A stretch of DNA of 64,000 nucleotides, taken from NCBI GenBank assembly GCA_020342235.1, contig CP073216.1:1506170-1570169 (forward strand), written 5' to 3'. The stretch comes from Saccharomycopsis phalli (taxonomy: Eukaryota > Ascomycota > Saccharomycetes > Ascoideales > Saccharomycopsidaceae). A model generated the notes under the pieces. It was not told the origin of the DNA, searched no databases, and saw only the letters and a list, made by a program, of their open reading frames with translations. The position numbers and the translations under genes are program-made. Shown here one piece after another: positions 1 to 8,866 of the stretch; position 1 is the stretch's first letter; each line of letters begins with the position of its first letter.

Positions 1-6
1 TGGAAA

Positions 7-483
7 ATGGCCTTGGAAGAGGCCTTTGATGCTGTAGGAATCTCGCAAGTGCTCACTGGACCTTCTGAGCCCGAATGGGATTCCATGGACTCTAATCTAA
101 AGTCCCTCTTCAAGACACTCATCCACGCAGCCTTTCCAGAATCGTTTGTCTACAATATGGAAAACTGGCCAAACGAAACCTACAAAGCACTTTGTTCCCG
201 GCGGATGGACAACTATATTCGCTCCCGGGACAAGATCTTGAATGCGCTTATTACCTTTACAGTGGATACCGACAGAGACAGCATCTTCTCAAACATTAAC
301 CGGTATAAAAGAGAAACAAAGCTAGACGAGGACGCGCTAATTAGCGAGATTATCAAAGTAAATGGCTGGGATAACACCCAGTACGCATATTCCTTGAGCC
401 TGCAACTGCTCCCGTTGGCAGTGAATATTGAGAGCATTCTTGATCTAATGACCGAGGAAGGTTGTTGGAAGTCCTGTGGGTGA
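7..483 (+). CDS. Truncated ORF at left edge, possibly retrotransposon gag-like
   Basis: Open frame of 158 residues starting at an ATG 7 bases into the window, so the true start may lie outside it. I do not recognise it with certainty. The composition (Trp-rich, helical, with segments such as NMENWPNETYKALCSRRMDNYI) recalls the helical N-terminal half of Ty1/copia-type Gag proteins, but no zinc knuckle, protease or integrase follows in any frame. The reading ends in a short, unrelated-looking tail (EEGCWKSCG), which suggests a frameshift. Most likely a retroelement remnant; a short hypothetical gene cannot be excluded. Confidence 0.35.
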   Translation: MALEEAFDAVGISQVLTGPSEPEWDSMDSNLKSLFKTLIHAAFPESFVYNMENWPNETYKALCSRRMDNYIRSRDKILNALITFTVDTDRDSIFSNINRYKRETKLDEDALISEIIKVNGWDNTQYAYSLSLQLLPLAVNIESILDLMTEEGCWKSCG

Positions 484-1063
484 AAATGTTCATCAAAGTA
501 TTAATTGGATAGTATTCCAAAGTAGCTGAACCATAAGAAAGCCGTAATATCATTGCTGTTTACTGCGCAACAAGCTCAACTGTGTATTTTCAATATTGAA
601 CGATAATCAAATTACTGTAGCCATTGGTCATTAGAAGACGGAAGGCATTATTACGGCTGAGATGTGTATATTTACGGTCGAGACGTATATATTTACGGCT
701 GAGACGTGTATATTTACGGCCAATGTGCGTATATTTAATTTTTTGTATAGTATTCTTAGTATCAAACAAATACTCACAATGCCTTGGCCCAATGCCATGG
801 AATTTTGCCATTCAATAGTCTGCATGCTATTTAAACAGCCGTATGCACATCGGAATGTCGAATTCAACAAAGAGGATACATTCACTCTTCAGTAGCCATT
901 GACAAAATAAATTCACACAATATTATCATCGCACCTCTTATTATTCTCTATTGTTTTGTTCCGCCACTTTTCTGTCTATTCTCCGGTGTTTTCTTTGGCA
1001 CTGCCATACCACTTCGTTTCAACATGCATGGCCATGTCCATCGCAAATCACACCGTTATTGCC
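484..1063. other. Intergenic, AT-rich, with a small minisatellite
   Basis: No supported gene. The only structure seen is the 21-bp repeat at 650-733 and the promoter of the next gene. Confidence 0.6.
650..733. repeat. 21-bp tandem repeat, 4 imperfect copies
   Basis: Unit approximately TTTACGGCTGAGACGTGTATA, repeated four times with a few substitutions. The short ORFs crossing it on both strands are by-products of the periodicity. Confidence 0.8.
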
Positions 1064-1070
1064 TATATAA
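1064..1070 (+). promoter_or_regulatory. TATA box upstream of the repeat-rich secreted protein
   Basis: TATATAA lies 26 bp upstream of the ATG at 1096. It makes the upstream in-frame ATG at 1024 unlikely as the start, because the TATA box would then lie inside the coding region. Confidence 0.45.
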
Positions 1071-1095
1071 AGCCAAAAATAACCACAACATCAGT

Positions 1096-3435
1096 ATGAA
1101 TTCTGTAATATTTTTGACCATTTTAATACATGGCATCAGTGCTATGTATGCCTCTTCAGTGTCTAGCAGAAGAACAAACAGGCCATCCAAATTTTTTCCG
1201 TCTCGACACGAGCATTCTATCCCAAACCTCTACATTGTCATAATGAAAGACCTGCAAAGTGAAGAGGAAATAGGGCAGTTTATGACTTATGCCAATAACT
1301 TACAAAATGAAGCACTTGCTGACGCGTATAACGCAAAACACAAACTGAGCAAGAATGAACTCCCACTGATCGAAGAGGAAGCCCCACTGAGCAGATATAG
1401 TGACCAAGTGAGCCGAGGTGACCAAGGCAGCAGATTTAGTGGCAAACCGAACCAAGGTGATCAAGGCAGCAGATATAGTGACCAAGTGAGCCGAGGTGAC
1501 CAAGGCAGCAGATTTAGTGGCAAACCGAACCAAGGTGATCAAGGCAGCAGATATAGTGACCAAGTGAGCCGAGGTGACCAAGGCAGCAGATTTAGTGGCA
1601 AACCGAACCAAGGTGACCAAGGCAGCAGATATAGTGACCAAGTGAGCCGAGGTGACCAAGGCAGCAGATTTAGTGGCAAACCGAACCAAGGTGATCAAGG
1701 CAGCAGATATAGTGACCAAGTGAGCCGAGGTGACCAAATGAGCAGATTTAGTGGCAAACCGAACCAAGGTGACCAAGGCAGCAGATATAGTGACCAAATA
1801 AGCAGACATGGTGACGAACTGAACAATAATGAGGATCAACTGAACAGATTTCGTAGCCTGCTGAGTCAGGGTGACGACCAGCTGAGCAGATTTCGTGGCC
1901 AACTGAGCAGATCAATGAGTCAACTGAGCAGATTTGGTGACCAACTGAACAATAATAATTACGAACTGAGCAGATCAATGAGTCAACTGAGCAGAGCTAA
2001 AGTAAAAAGGAGCGGATTTGGTGAACAATGGAGCGGATATAGTGACCAAATGAACCAAGGTAACCAAATGAGCAGATATAGTGACCAAGTGAGCCAAGGT
2101 GAAGTATCAGGAAACAGATATCGTGTCCAACTGAGCAGAGGTGGTAGTCAACTGGACAGAGATGACGTTCAACTGAACAGAGATGGTAGTCAACAGAACA
2201 GATATCGTGTCCAACTGAGCAGAGGTGGTAGTCAACTGGACAGAGATGACGTTCAACTGAACAGAGATGGTAGTCAACAGAACAGATATCGTGTCCAACT
2301 GAGCAGAGGTGGTAGTCAACTGGACAGAGATGACGTTCAACTGAACAGAGATGGTAGTCAACAGAACAGATATCGTGCCCAACTGAGCAGAGGTGGTAGT
2401 CAACTGGACAGAGATGACGTTCAACTGAACAGAGATGGTAGTCAACAGAACAGATATCGTGTCCAACTGAGCAGAGGTGGTAGTCAACTGGACAGAGATG
2501 ACGTTCAACTGAACAGAGATGGTAGTCAACAGAACAGATATCGTGTCCAACTGAGCAGAGGTGGTAGTCAACTGGACAGAGATGACGTTCAACTGAACAG
2601 AGATGGTAGTCAACAGAACAGATATCGTGTCCAACTGAGCAGAGGTGGTAGTCAACTGGACAGAGATGACGTTCAACTGAACAGAGATGGTAGTCAACAG
2701 AACAGCCATCGTGTCCAACTGAGCAGAGGTGGTAGTCAACTGGACAGAGATAACGTAAAAGGGAGCGGATATGAAGAGAGTGTTGCCAGAAGCTTAGTAG
2801 ATCGGCTTCAGGATATGAGCTTAGAAAAGCCTAGAGGAGTTGTTTACTCACCAATTACCACGGCTACGGGAAATCAAGTCTTTTTTGGTATTTTTCACAA
2901 GTCTGTAGCTGAAATTCTCAGCGAAAACAGTCTTGTGAAATACGTCGCACAAGACAGTAATTCAGGAACAATAGCCAAAATTGACCAAGAAAACTGGGCT
3001 CGTGAAGATAAAGGTGCGGATGAAGTAATATACCTTTTGGAAATAAATGGCGATCCTATAACCCCTCTGTTCACGAACATGTTTAACTACTTTCCAAAAA
3101 TGTGTTATATCAGACCCACAGATGAACATCGCGCCATGTATAGTAAGTATCATACTCGAGCTATTGATCGAGCGTATGCACTTGCTAGCAACCATGTGGG
3201 AGTATTACCTAAAGCCCAGGTCGTTATTGTACCTACTTATTCTGCGTTTGATAGTTCCATGACGTCTACATTAAATGCAATGGGCTATGCTCTCAATGAT
3301 TTTTCTTCGCTGCGATATGAAAGAAAAGATATGGTGGTAAAGATCGGTCTTGATTACCAATCTGGTGAAGTCGATCCAATTGGAGATGCCAAGAAATTGA
3401 TGACTAAACATAACCGTTTTGTTCAATTTAAGTGA
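1096..3435 (+). CDS. Secreted repeat-rich pseudo-subtilase with split I9-like propeptide
   Basis: About 779 residues. I chose the ATG at 1096 because it opens a good signal peptide (MNSVIFLTILIHGISA) and follows a TATA box; the frame is open from an ATG at 1024. Residues ~44-70 (YIVIMKDLQSEEEIGQFM) look like the first strand and helix of a peptidase inhibitor I9 propeptide. Residues ~592-620 (FFGIFHKSVAEIL, then KYVAQD) look like its last part. Between them lie ~500 residues of hydrophilic tandem repeats. After the propeptide comes half of an S8 subtilase domain, matching the subtelomeric paralogues at 56595 and 62037. The catalytic His is present (~residue 686), the Asp position appears to be Glu, and the protein stops before the SGN and GTS blocks. 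I infer a catalytically dead secreted or wall protein. Many repeat codons are CTG and would be Ser if CUG is reassigned. Confidence 0.7.
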   Translation: MNSVIFLTILIHGISAMYASSVSSRRTNRPSKFFPSRHEHSIPNLYIVIMKDLQSEEEIGQFMTYANNLQNEALADAYNAKHKLSKNELPLIEEEAPLSRYSDQVSRGDQGSRFSGKPNQGDQGSRYSDQVSRGDQGSRFSGKPNQGDQGSRYSDQVSRGDQGSRFSGKPNQGDQGSRYSDQVSRGDQGSRFSGKPNQGDQGSRYSDQVSRGDQMSRFSGKPNQGDQGSRYSDQISRHGDELNNNEDQLNRFRSLLSQGDDQLSRFRGQLSRSMSQLSRFGDQLNNNNYELSRSMSQLSRAKVKRSGFGEQWSGYSDQMNQGNQMSRYSDQVSQGEVSGNRYRVQLSRGGSQLDRDDVQLNRDGSQQNRYRVQLSRGGSQLDRDDVQLNRDGSQQNRYRVQLSRGGSQLDRDDVQLNRDGSQQNRYRAQLSRGGSQLDRDDVQLNRDGSQQNRYRVQLSRGGSQLDRDDVQLNRDGSQQNRYRVQLSRGGSQLDRDDVQLNRDGSQQNRYRVQLSRGGSQLDRDDVQLNRDGSQQNSHRVQLSRGGSQLDRDNVKGSGYEESVARSLVDRLQDMSLEKPRGVVYSPITTATGNQVFFGIFHKSVAEILSENSLVKYVAQDSNSGTIAKIDQENWAREDKGADEVIYLLEINGDPITPLFTNMFNYFPKMCYIRPTDEHRAMYSKYHTRAIDRAYALASNHVGVLPKAQVVIVPTYSAFDSSMTSTLNAMGYALNDFSSLRYERKDMVVKIGLDYQSGEVDPIGDAKKLMTKHNRFVQFK
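1390..1779 (+). repeat. 78-bp coding repeat, 5 copies (block A)
   Basis: Five head-to-tail copies, in frame, of a 26-residue unit that begins SRYSDQVSRGDQGSRF and ends NQGDQG. The copies differ at only a few bases, which implies recent expansion or homogenisation. Degenerate derivatives continue to about 2112. Confidence 0.95.
2113..2757 (+). repeat. 84-bp coding repeat, 7 copies plus a partial (block B)
   Basis: Seven 28-residue units (NRYRVQLSRGGSQLDRDD..., standard code) start every 84 bp from 2113; a partial eighth starts at 2701. Copy four differs by V to A and is otherwise almost identical. Three codons per unit are CTG, so a CUG-Ser code would turn each of those Leu into Ser. The minus strand is also open across this block only because of the repeat periodicity. 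Confidence 0.95.
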
Positions 3436-3632
3436 AGAAAGCATTATGCTACAAAAGTAAAATTGTATATATTTGAACTAAAGATCAATATATTTGAATT
3501 ACTATCACTTTATATCTGTATCTTTCACACATAAATATCACTAAGGTAAAAGCAGAGTCATACTATGTGTAGACATGGGTTGTCATCCATGCTTCCTGTA
3601 TTGCCTGGTTCGCGCATCACATGTCCAACTTT
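3436..3632. other. 3' flank of the repeat gene, no gene seen
   Basis: AT-rich sequence between the stop codon and the nested LTRs. Nothing else is recognisable. Confidence 0.5.
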
Positions 3633-4303
3633 TGACGTACATTGGTGAAATGTACTTATCCTATCAGAGTTATTGGTCTCGTAACCATGATTGATAATGT
3701 GGTTGTAACCGGATGAAGCAGTACTACCCTACCTATAATGCCTTATAAGAGGGATTTACTGCGCCAAAATATTGAGTTCAGAATTTTATATACCGAATGT
3801 ATATTACGGTATCGATTGGAACAATGTATAATTGTTATAGTAGCTACTGATAGTTCTGTGCTCCGAACATACAATATTGATGTACTAACAAAAAACCTTA
3901 GACTGTAATCAATCATAAGGAAAAACTTAATACGTAAATACGGCCCACAATATTAAATAAATAATATTGTAGGTTCGGAGCACAGAACTATCAGTAGCTA
4001 CTACAACAATTATACATTGTTCCAATCGATACCGTAATATACATTGTGTATATAAAATTCTGAACTCAATTACTTGGAGGCAGTAAAGCCCTTTTATAAG
4101 GTATTATAGGTAGGGTAATACTGCTCCATCCGGTTGTAACCACATCATCAATAATCGTGGTTACGAGACCAAGAACTCTGATAGGATAAGTACATTTCAC
4201 TAATGTACGTCAAATATTATTTATTTAATATTGTGGGCCGTCTTTACGTATTAAGTTTTTCCTTATGACTGATCACAGTCTAAGGTTTTTTGTTAGTACA
4301 TCA
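3633..4303 (-). mobile_element. Older solo LTR (family 1), interrupted by a second LTR
   Basis: The left part (3633-3877) and right part (4213-4303) form one ~330-bp minus-strand LTR ending in TGACGTAC and GTACATCA. The halves match, in inverted orientation, the intact LTRs at 3878-4212 and 46230-46562. The outer flanks (ACTTT and ATACA) do not match, so the target duplication has decayed or been lost. No internal retrotransposon genes remain. Confidence 0.85.
3878..4212 (+). mobile_element. Solo LTR (family 1) inserted into another LTR
   Basis: 335 bp, starting TGATGTAC and ending GTACGTCA (imperfect inverted termini), flanked by an exact 5-bp target duplication AATAT (3873-3877 and 4213-4217). 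Removing the insert and one AATAT restores the older, oppositely oriented LTR. The two copies are very similar, so both belong to one recently active family. Confidence 0.92.
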
Positions 4304-4627
4304 ATACAGTTAGAATTTAAGAGACAGAAGGCCCACTAGGCCAGGGAGCAATTTTTTATATACTATTCTACAGATTACGGCTGTAACTAGTGAACTGTAA
4401 TCAATACAACACTTGTTACCCACTGATACTTTTGCCAAAACTACCACCGTTACCTTAAAATGACCCAGTAAATTCGAGGTACGTCCGCTGTTTATATCAT
4501 ATCGTGTATGATGTCATGTGTCAGGGCTCAGTGGAGTTTCCAGTTGAAAAAATGGCATTATAAATCTGGCCGTTTCATTGTCATTTTGATATTGAACTTC
4601 TGGTCGAGAAAAAAAATCGACAACGTA
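4304..4627. other. Intergenic, no gene seen
   Basis: AT-rich flank between the LTR nest and tRNA-Pro. No supported ORF; the open frame overlapping it on the minus strand is a shadow of the tRNA region. Confidence 0.5.
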
Positions 4628-4735
4628 GGCGGCGTGGTCTAGTGGTATGATTCTCGCTTTGGGTAGCGAACCTGATGAACTCAGGTACAAACACAAACAT
4701 GTGAGAGGCCCAGGGTTCAATTCCCTGCTCCGCCC
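4628..4735 (+). tRNA. tRNA-Pro (TGG) with a 36-nt intron
   Basis: The acceptor stem GGCGGCG pairs with CTCCGCC, with the same position-6 mismatch seen in yeast tRNA-Pro. The D-arm (TGGTCTAGTGGTATGA) and T-arm (AGGGTTCAATTCCCT) are canonical. The anticodon stem CTCGC pairs with GTGAG around the loop TTTGGGT, giving anticodon TGG. An intron of 36 nt (4664-4699) sits after position 37, the universal eukaryotic site. A run of T follows at 4736-4741 as a Pol III terminator. Confidence 0.93.
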
Positions 4736-4741
4736 TTTTTT

Positions 4742-5485
4742 GCTGAATAAATGGGTATATATTTTGGTTGCGGTGGGAGGAGGATTTATCTTAGCGTGTC
4801 CTACATATATTTGGCCTTGGGGAGGCTGATATTGGAAATTTGATGTTTTGCACGACTTGTATAATATCAACTTGCAGAGAGTAACAATGGAACCGTGAAA
4901 AATGAATCATTGACCTGGTTAGAAAAGGCAATATATATAATCAATTAAATGTTGTTTAACCCTTGAGAGGCACATGCATGAAGTATTTGCATTACAGCGA
5001 TTATCGCAACATTCATTACGTATTTCAGCTGGACATGCGTCACATTGGCAAGTAATTCAAAGAATCGAGGCTAAAACATGGCAGAGACAATCGGGCTAAA
5101 AACATGGCAGAGACAATCGGGCTAAAAACATGGCAGAGACAATCGGGCTAAAAACATGGCAGAGGAATTGAATTAAGTCACCGAGTTTCTGTAGTCCATT
5201 ACATAATCTTCATTGACTAGCCACAGACATGAGAATTAACTGGCAGCAAGAAAAGTACACCTATTGTTTGAGGAATGTTAAATACCCAATGAAATAACCA
5301 CCAATGGTCATATAAAGTATTAGACACGTAGACAAGTACGCAATTACCGGTTGTCAGATGGACAATGACTCATCGAATTAAGTATTAAACACACACCAAA
5401 GAGATCAATAAATATATACCAACTATAGATTACCAGACAAATTATTACAACACAATATCAATCACAGCCACATGTACGCCCCAGC
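4742..5485. other. Intergenic with a short tandem repeat
   Basis: No gene is supported. It contains the 26-bp repeat at 5070-5167 and the 3' flank of the NMNAT gene. Confidence 0.5.
5070..5167. repeat. 26-bp tandem repeat, ~3.7 copies
   Basis: The unit contains AAAACATGGCAGAGACAATC and is repeated almost exactly. It lies in non-coding DNA. Confidence 0.85.
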
Positions 5486-6673
5486 CTAATCCATGACCTG
5501 TTTCACTGGCTCCCTTGTGTTAATATACAACCCGTGTTCCTGGATATACCGGATCACGGAGTTTGGCAACAAGTACTGGACACTCATGCCACGGCGGATA
5601 AACAACCTTACTTTAGTTGAGCTGATGTCGTTGTAAATCAACTGCTTAATCACCAATATGTTCTTACGGTGCTCATACAAGATATCGTGCGAAAGCAAGA
5701 AGCTCCGGACGTCGCTTCCGGTCCGCTCGACTATCAAGCATCCGTAAAAGCCTAGAATATGGTGGAGGTCGTTTTCGGCCCATACATTTGGCTCGCCCAT
5801 GCTGACAATCAAATCTCCACCGGCAAGAAGCATGATTTTCACTCCGCGCCTGGTGGTTCCGTCGGCGCTGAGAATTCCGCCGTTTTTGACGTTGATTTCC
5901 TCGTTGAAATGGTCCAAGACCAACGCAGTCCGAGTGTACTCAGGCTGGAGAGACTCCCACGCATCTACCATGAGCCAGTTGCTGGTCCGTTCACAGGCCA
6001 ACTCGCACATTCTGACACGATGAGAAGCAGGAGCAAGTCCGTTTTTCCTGTAGTGGTCGCTCACGGGAGAATAGTATCCCCCCACCACCTCAAAACGGGT
6101 GTTTTCCTGGATTGCATCCAAGGCCATTTCAAACATCCGAAGATGGAGATAGGTAATGGGCGAAAACGAACCACACGCCACAATCACCAACGGCAACTTC
6201 GAGTTATCCTCAAGCTGCGGCTTCAATCTGTGCCGCGGGAACGTATACTGCGCAATATTCTTCGCCTGACGAACAATCCCATGCGGAACCTCCTCGAGAT
6301 CAGCCCCCAAGATCGTACGCCCAGGCGGCACAGTCGGAGAGTCACGTGATGGTCCCGGCCGGAAGTCGTGGTCGGCTTCTTCTACGGCACACAGGTCCTC
6401 CTCCGAGGAAGACTTGTCAAATTCCCGGTGGATACGCGGTATCAGGCTGTGGTGCATGCTTCCAGATGATCCCGTACTCGAACGGGCCAATTTGCTCTTC
6501 AAGACTTTGTTTCGTTCCGCAGGAGTGATGGGGGCGTCCAAGGAATGGAGGTAATCAGCTAGAACCGAGTTCTGGATCGGATCGTTTTTTGGAATCCGTG
6601 TTGCAGAGACCGGTCGTGGAAGTGGTGCCTTGTCGGAAGGAGGAATAAAGCCAGGTGCTTTTGTCGGATCCAT
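5486..6673 (-). CDS. NMA1: Nicotinamide/nicotinate mononucleotide adenylyltransferase (NMA1/NMA2 type)
   Basis: 395 residues. The enzyme joins NMN or NaMN to ATP's adenylyl group, the central step of NAD synthesis. The nucleotidyl-transferase motif GSFSPITYLHLRMFE (~168-182) carries the conserved H-x-x-H-like signature. SDHYRKNGLAPASHRVRMC, then W..VD.WES.Q, LLAGGDL and the C-terminal ISSTKVR (~350) are all typical of eukaryotic NMNATs. The first ~155 residues are Ser/Pro-rich and probably disordered, as in the yeast enzymes. The start at 6673 is the only ATG ahead of the domain in this frame. The conserved core contains no in-frame CTG; the one CTG noticed is in the disordered tail. Whether the gene corresponds to NMA1 or NMA2 cannot be told. 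Confidence 0.93.
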   Translation of the reverse strand: MDPTKAPGFIPPSDKAPLPRPVSATRIPKNDPIQNSVLADYLHSLDAPITPAERNKVLKSKLARSSTGSSGSMHHSLIPRIHREFDKSSSEEDLCAVEEADHDFRPGPSRDSPTVPPGRTILGADLEEVPHGIVRQAKNIAQYTFPRHRLKPQLEDNSKLPLVIVACGSFSPITYLHLRMFEMALDAIQENTRFEVVGGYYSPVSDHYRKNGLAPASHRVRMCELACERTSNWLMVDAWESLQPEYTRTALVLDHFNEEINVKNGGILSADGTTRRGVKIMLLAGGDLIVSMGEPNVWAENDLHHILGFYGCLIVERTGSDVRSFLLSHDILYEHRKNILVIKQLIYNDISSTKVRLFIRRGMSVQYLLPNSVIRYIQEHGLYINTREPVKQVMD

Positions 6674-8866
6674 GTAGTACTAAAGAATTTCAGCCGTCAT
6701 CACAAGACTGGGTTATGGGCACTGGCCAAGACGTACCGGGAAACCCACGCGCCAAAAGTGGAGAGCAAACCACCAATGAAACGGAGCAAGGCCGCTATTT
6801 TTTTTATCCGTTTGATTTACAAGCCTGCTGCCTTGGATTTGCCGTCTCTGATCGTCCGTCCATGCCCCACCTTTCACGTGAAATGTCCACCTCCTCATGG
6901 CACAGGTCACGTGTGATGATTGCCAGTCTTCACTTGCCAATGGTACTTATTCCGCCCGGGTATCTTTTTGGTGGGGGTGTGTTTTACCTTGTCCATGGGG
7001 TCTTTTATTATTTTTTTTTTTATCCTTTGACCATCTTTTGATTTTCCGTAGGCTTTTATTCCGCTCTATCGGGTGGGATTTTTAAATACTTTCTCCACTG
7101 TGTTTTATGCAATTGTTGATCGTCGACTCACTAGTCATGCATCGTGTTGATTTACAGCCGTGCACCATCATCAACCTCCACAGACCCCTCCTAATCATAT
7201 CTATTTAATAGTAATTCAATGTATCGGCCAACTGGCTTGTTTAGCTTGTTTAAAGTATTTCCCTTCTCTTGTTAGCTTGTGGAACTTCAACCATACCATT
7301 TTCTAAACTAGTGCGTACAATTCTTGACTAAGTCGCAAATTGATCTGTACTAAGATCTTCAAGAGGTTAGCGGAACTTACAAATTCGTCCGGAATTAATG
7401 CAACTATCATTTAGCGATATCATTCGCTCATTCCAATGCTTGTGAAACTACCAATTCTTTGGTCAGGTGTAACGCTTTACCCAGTTGTTAGAAATAGGTT
7501 TGTCTTAAAATGCAGTTACTAAGAACCATATAACTTACACCATTCTCTCGACTATGAGTAAATATTTTGAAATAATGACATGTAATGGTTATATAGCTAT
7601 TGGCACGTATTTCCCACAGAGGTTGGACCATTGGAATACCACCTGGATCTCGTCTCTTTTTTTGCTTCTTTGATTTCACTAAATTTCTCAATCCATCACA
7701 ATCGACCTACAATGGGATTCAAGTTTAGATATCATGAACTAGCAAGCATGCTGGTAATAGCTACAACGTATTTGCTGGACTATTCAAAGACTCGTATTGG
7801 TGAAATGGCGTACATCTAGTGAGGTCAATGGCATCAAGGGAATGAGTCAAAAAGCAAAAATGACCAAAAGAAAGTCAAGCAAATTATCGAGCCTCTTTAT
7901 TGCACCTGAATATAAAAATTACCGTTTAGATTAGTTACAACAGACTGGAGGTGACATTGGAAGCTGTGTAATTTGAAACACGCAATTATTGACCACAATA
8001 TATCATACCAACATAATTGATTCTTTGGAATGTGTTGCTTCAGTTGTTCTTTGGCTGGTCGAGCACAAGTCCCGTAATGCCAATCTACAGATTAAAGCAT
8101 ACTAACCATATACTACTCAATCCAAGGAATAAAGTTTTCCCATTCAGTCGCAGTTTCAAGGTTGTTCTCCAAGGAGTCACATATATTGGCGACTGAATAT
8201 CGCTCAAGTTGAGGTTCAATATTACCGTAACTTGTCCATTTTAGACGATTAAACCATACAAAGCTTTCTTTTTGTCCAGAATAGAGTATCCAAAGGAGTA
8301 GTATAGTCTAGTTTGAATTTATTGCTCAATCTCTTTATTAGCAATGTCTGAGCCTCATTTAAGCGAAATGGGGGTGATAGCAATACACTCAATATACACT
8401 GTTGCCTCATTTATGTATAGATTATCAGAAACTTGTTGCTCCATAACTTCACAGTAGTAACATGTTACTATATATTTTCATGGTTAAATTGAATAGTAGT
8501 TGGTTTAGACACTCATTTTGGAAGAAAATATCATTTCTGTTCCAGGGTCCAAATCAGCCGCACTAAGTAAGGCCAGGCGTACTAAAGTCAACCCCAAAAA
8601 GCTATCCCAAAAAGTTGCCACAAAAAGTTGCATTAAAAAGCATAGGATCAAGTACAAAACCACAGATTAGTCTCAATTCCAAGCTCAGATTCTCTCTTAG
8701 AAATTCAATATAATAATCTGCTAGTATCCATCGTTGTATCCCTGTTCCAACTTGAGTGCCTACTACTCGTCGGTTATGTACGCGTTGACCCATTGTTATG
8801 GTGCTTACCCTATCGTATTCATCATGCATGATTTACCTTGATTGATTTTCGTTTGCTACTCCGACC
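6674..8866. other. 2.2-kb intergenic region, no gene seen
   Basis: Lies between two diverging genes (NMNAT on minus, LtrA on plus). CACGTG occurs at 6875-6880 and 6908-6913 in the proximal NMNAT promoter, and a T/C-rich tract covers 6960-7030. The ORFs here are short and have no protein-like features. Confidence 0.5.
6875..6913. promoter_or_regulatory. Two CACGTG E-box sites upstream of NMNAT
   Basis: TTCACGTGAA at 6873-6882 and GTCACGTGTG at 6906-6915, about 200-240 bp upstream of the NMNAT start. CACGTG is the core bound by Cbf1/Pho4-type bHLH factors in yeasts. The function here is inferred. Confidence 0.4.

Noticed and set aside
2107-2739. 210-codon minus-strand ORF across the 84-bp repeats, and 200 codons at 1300-1902
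   Set aside because: Tandem repeats with unit lengths divisible by three keep antisense frames open; no independent coding signal.
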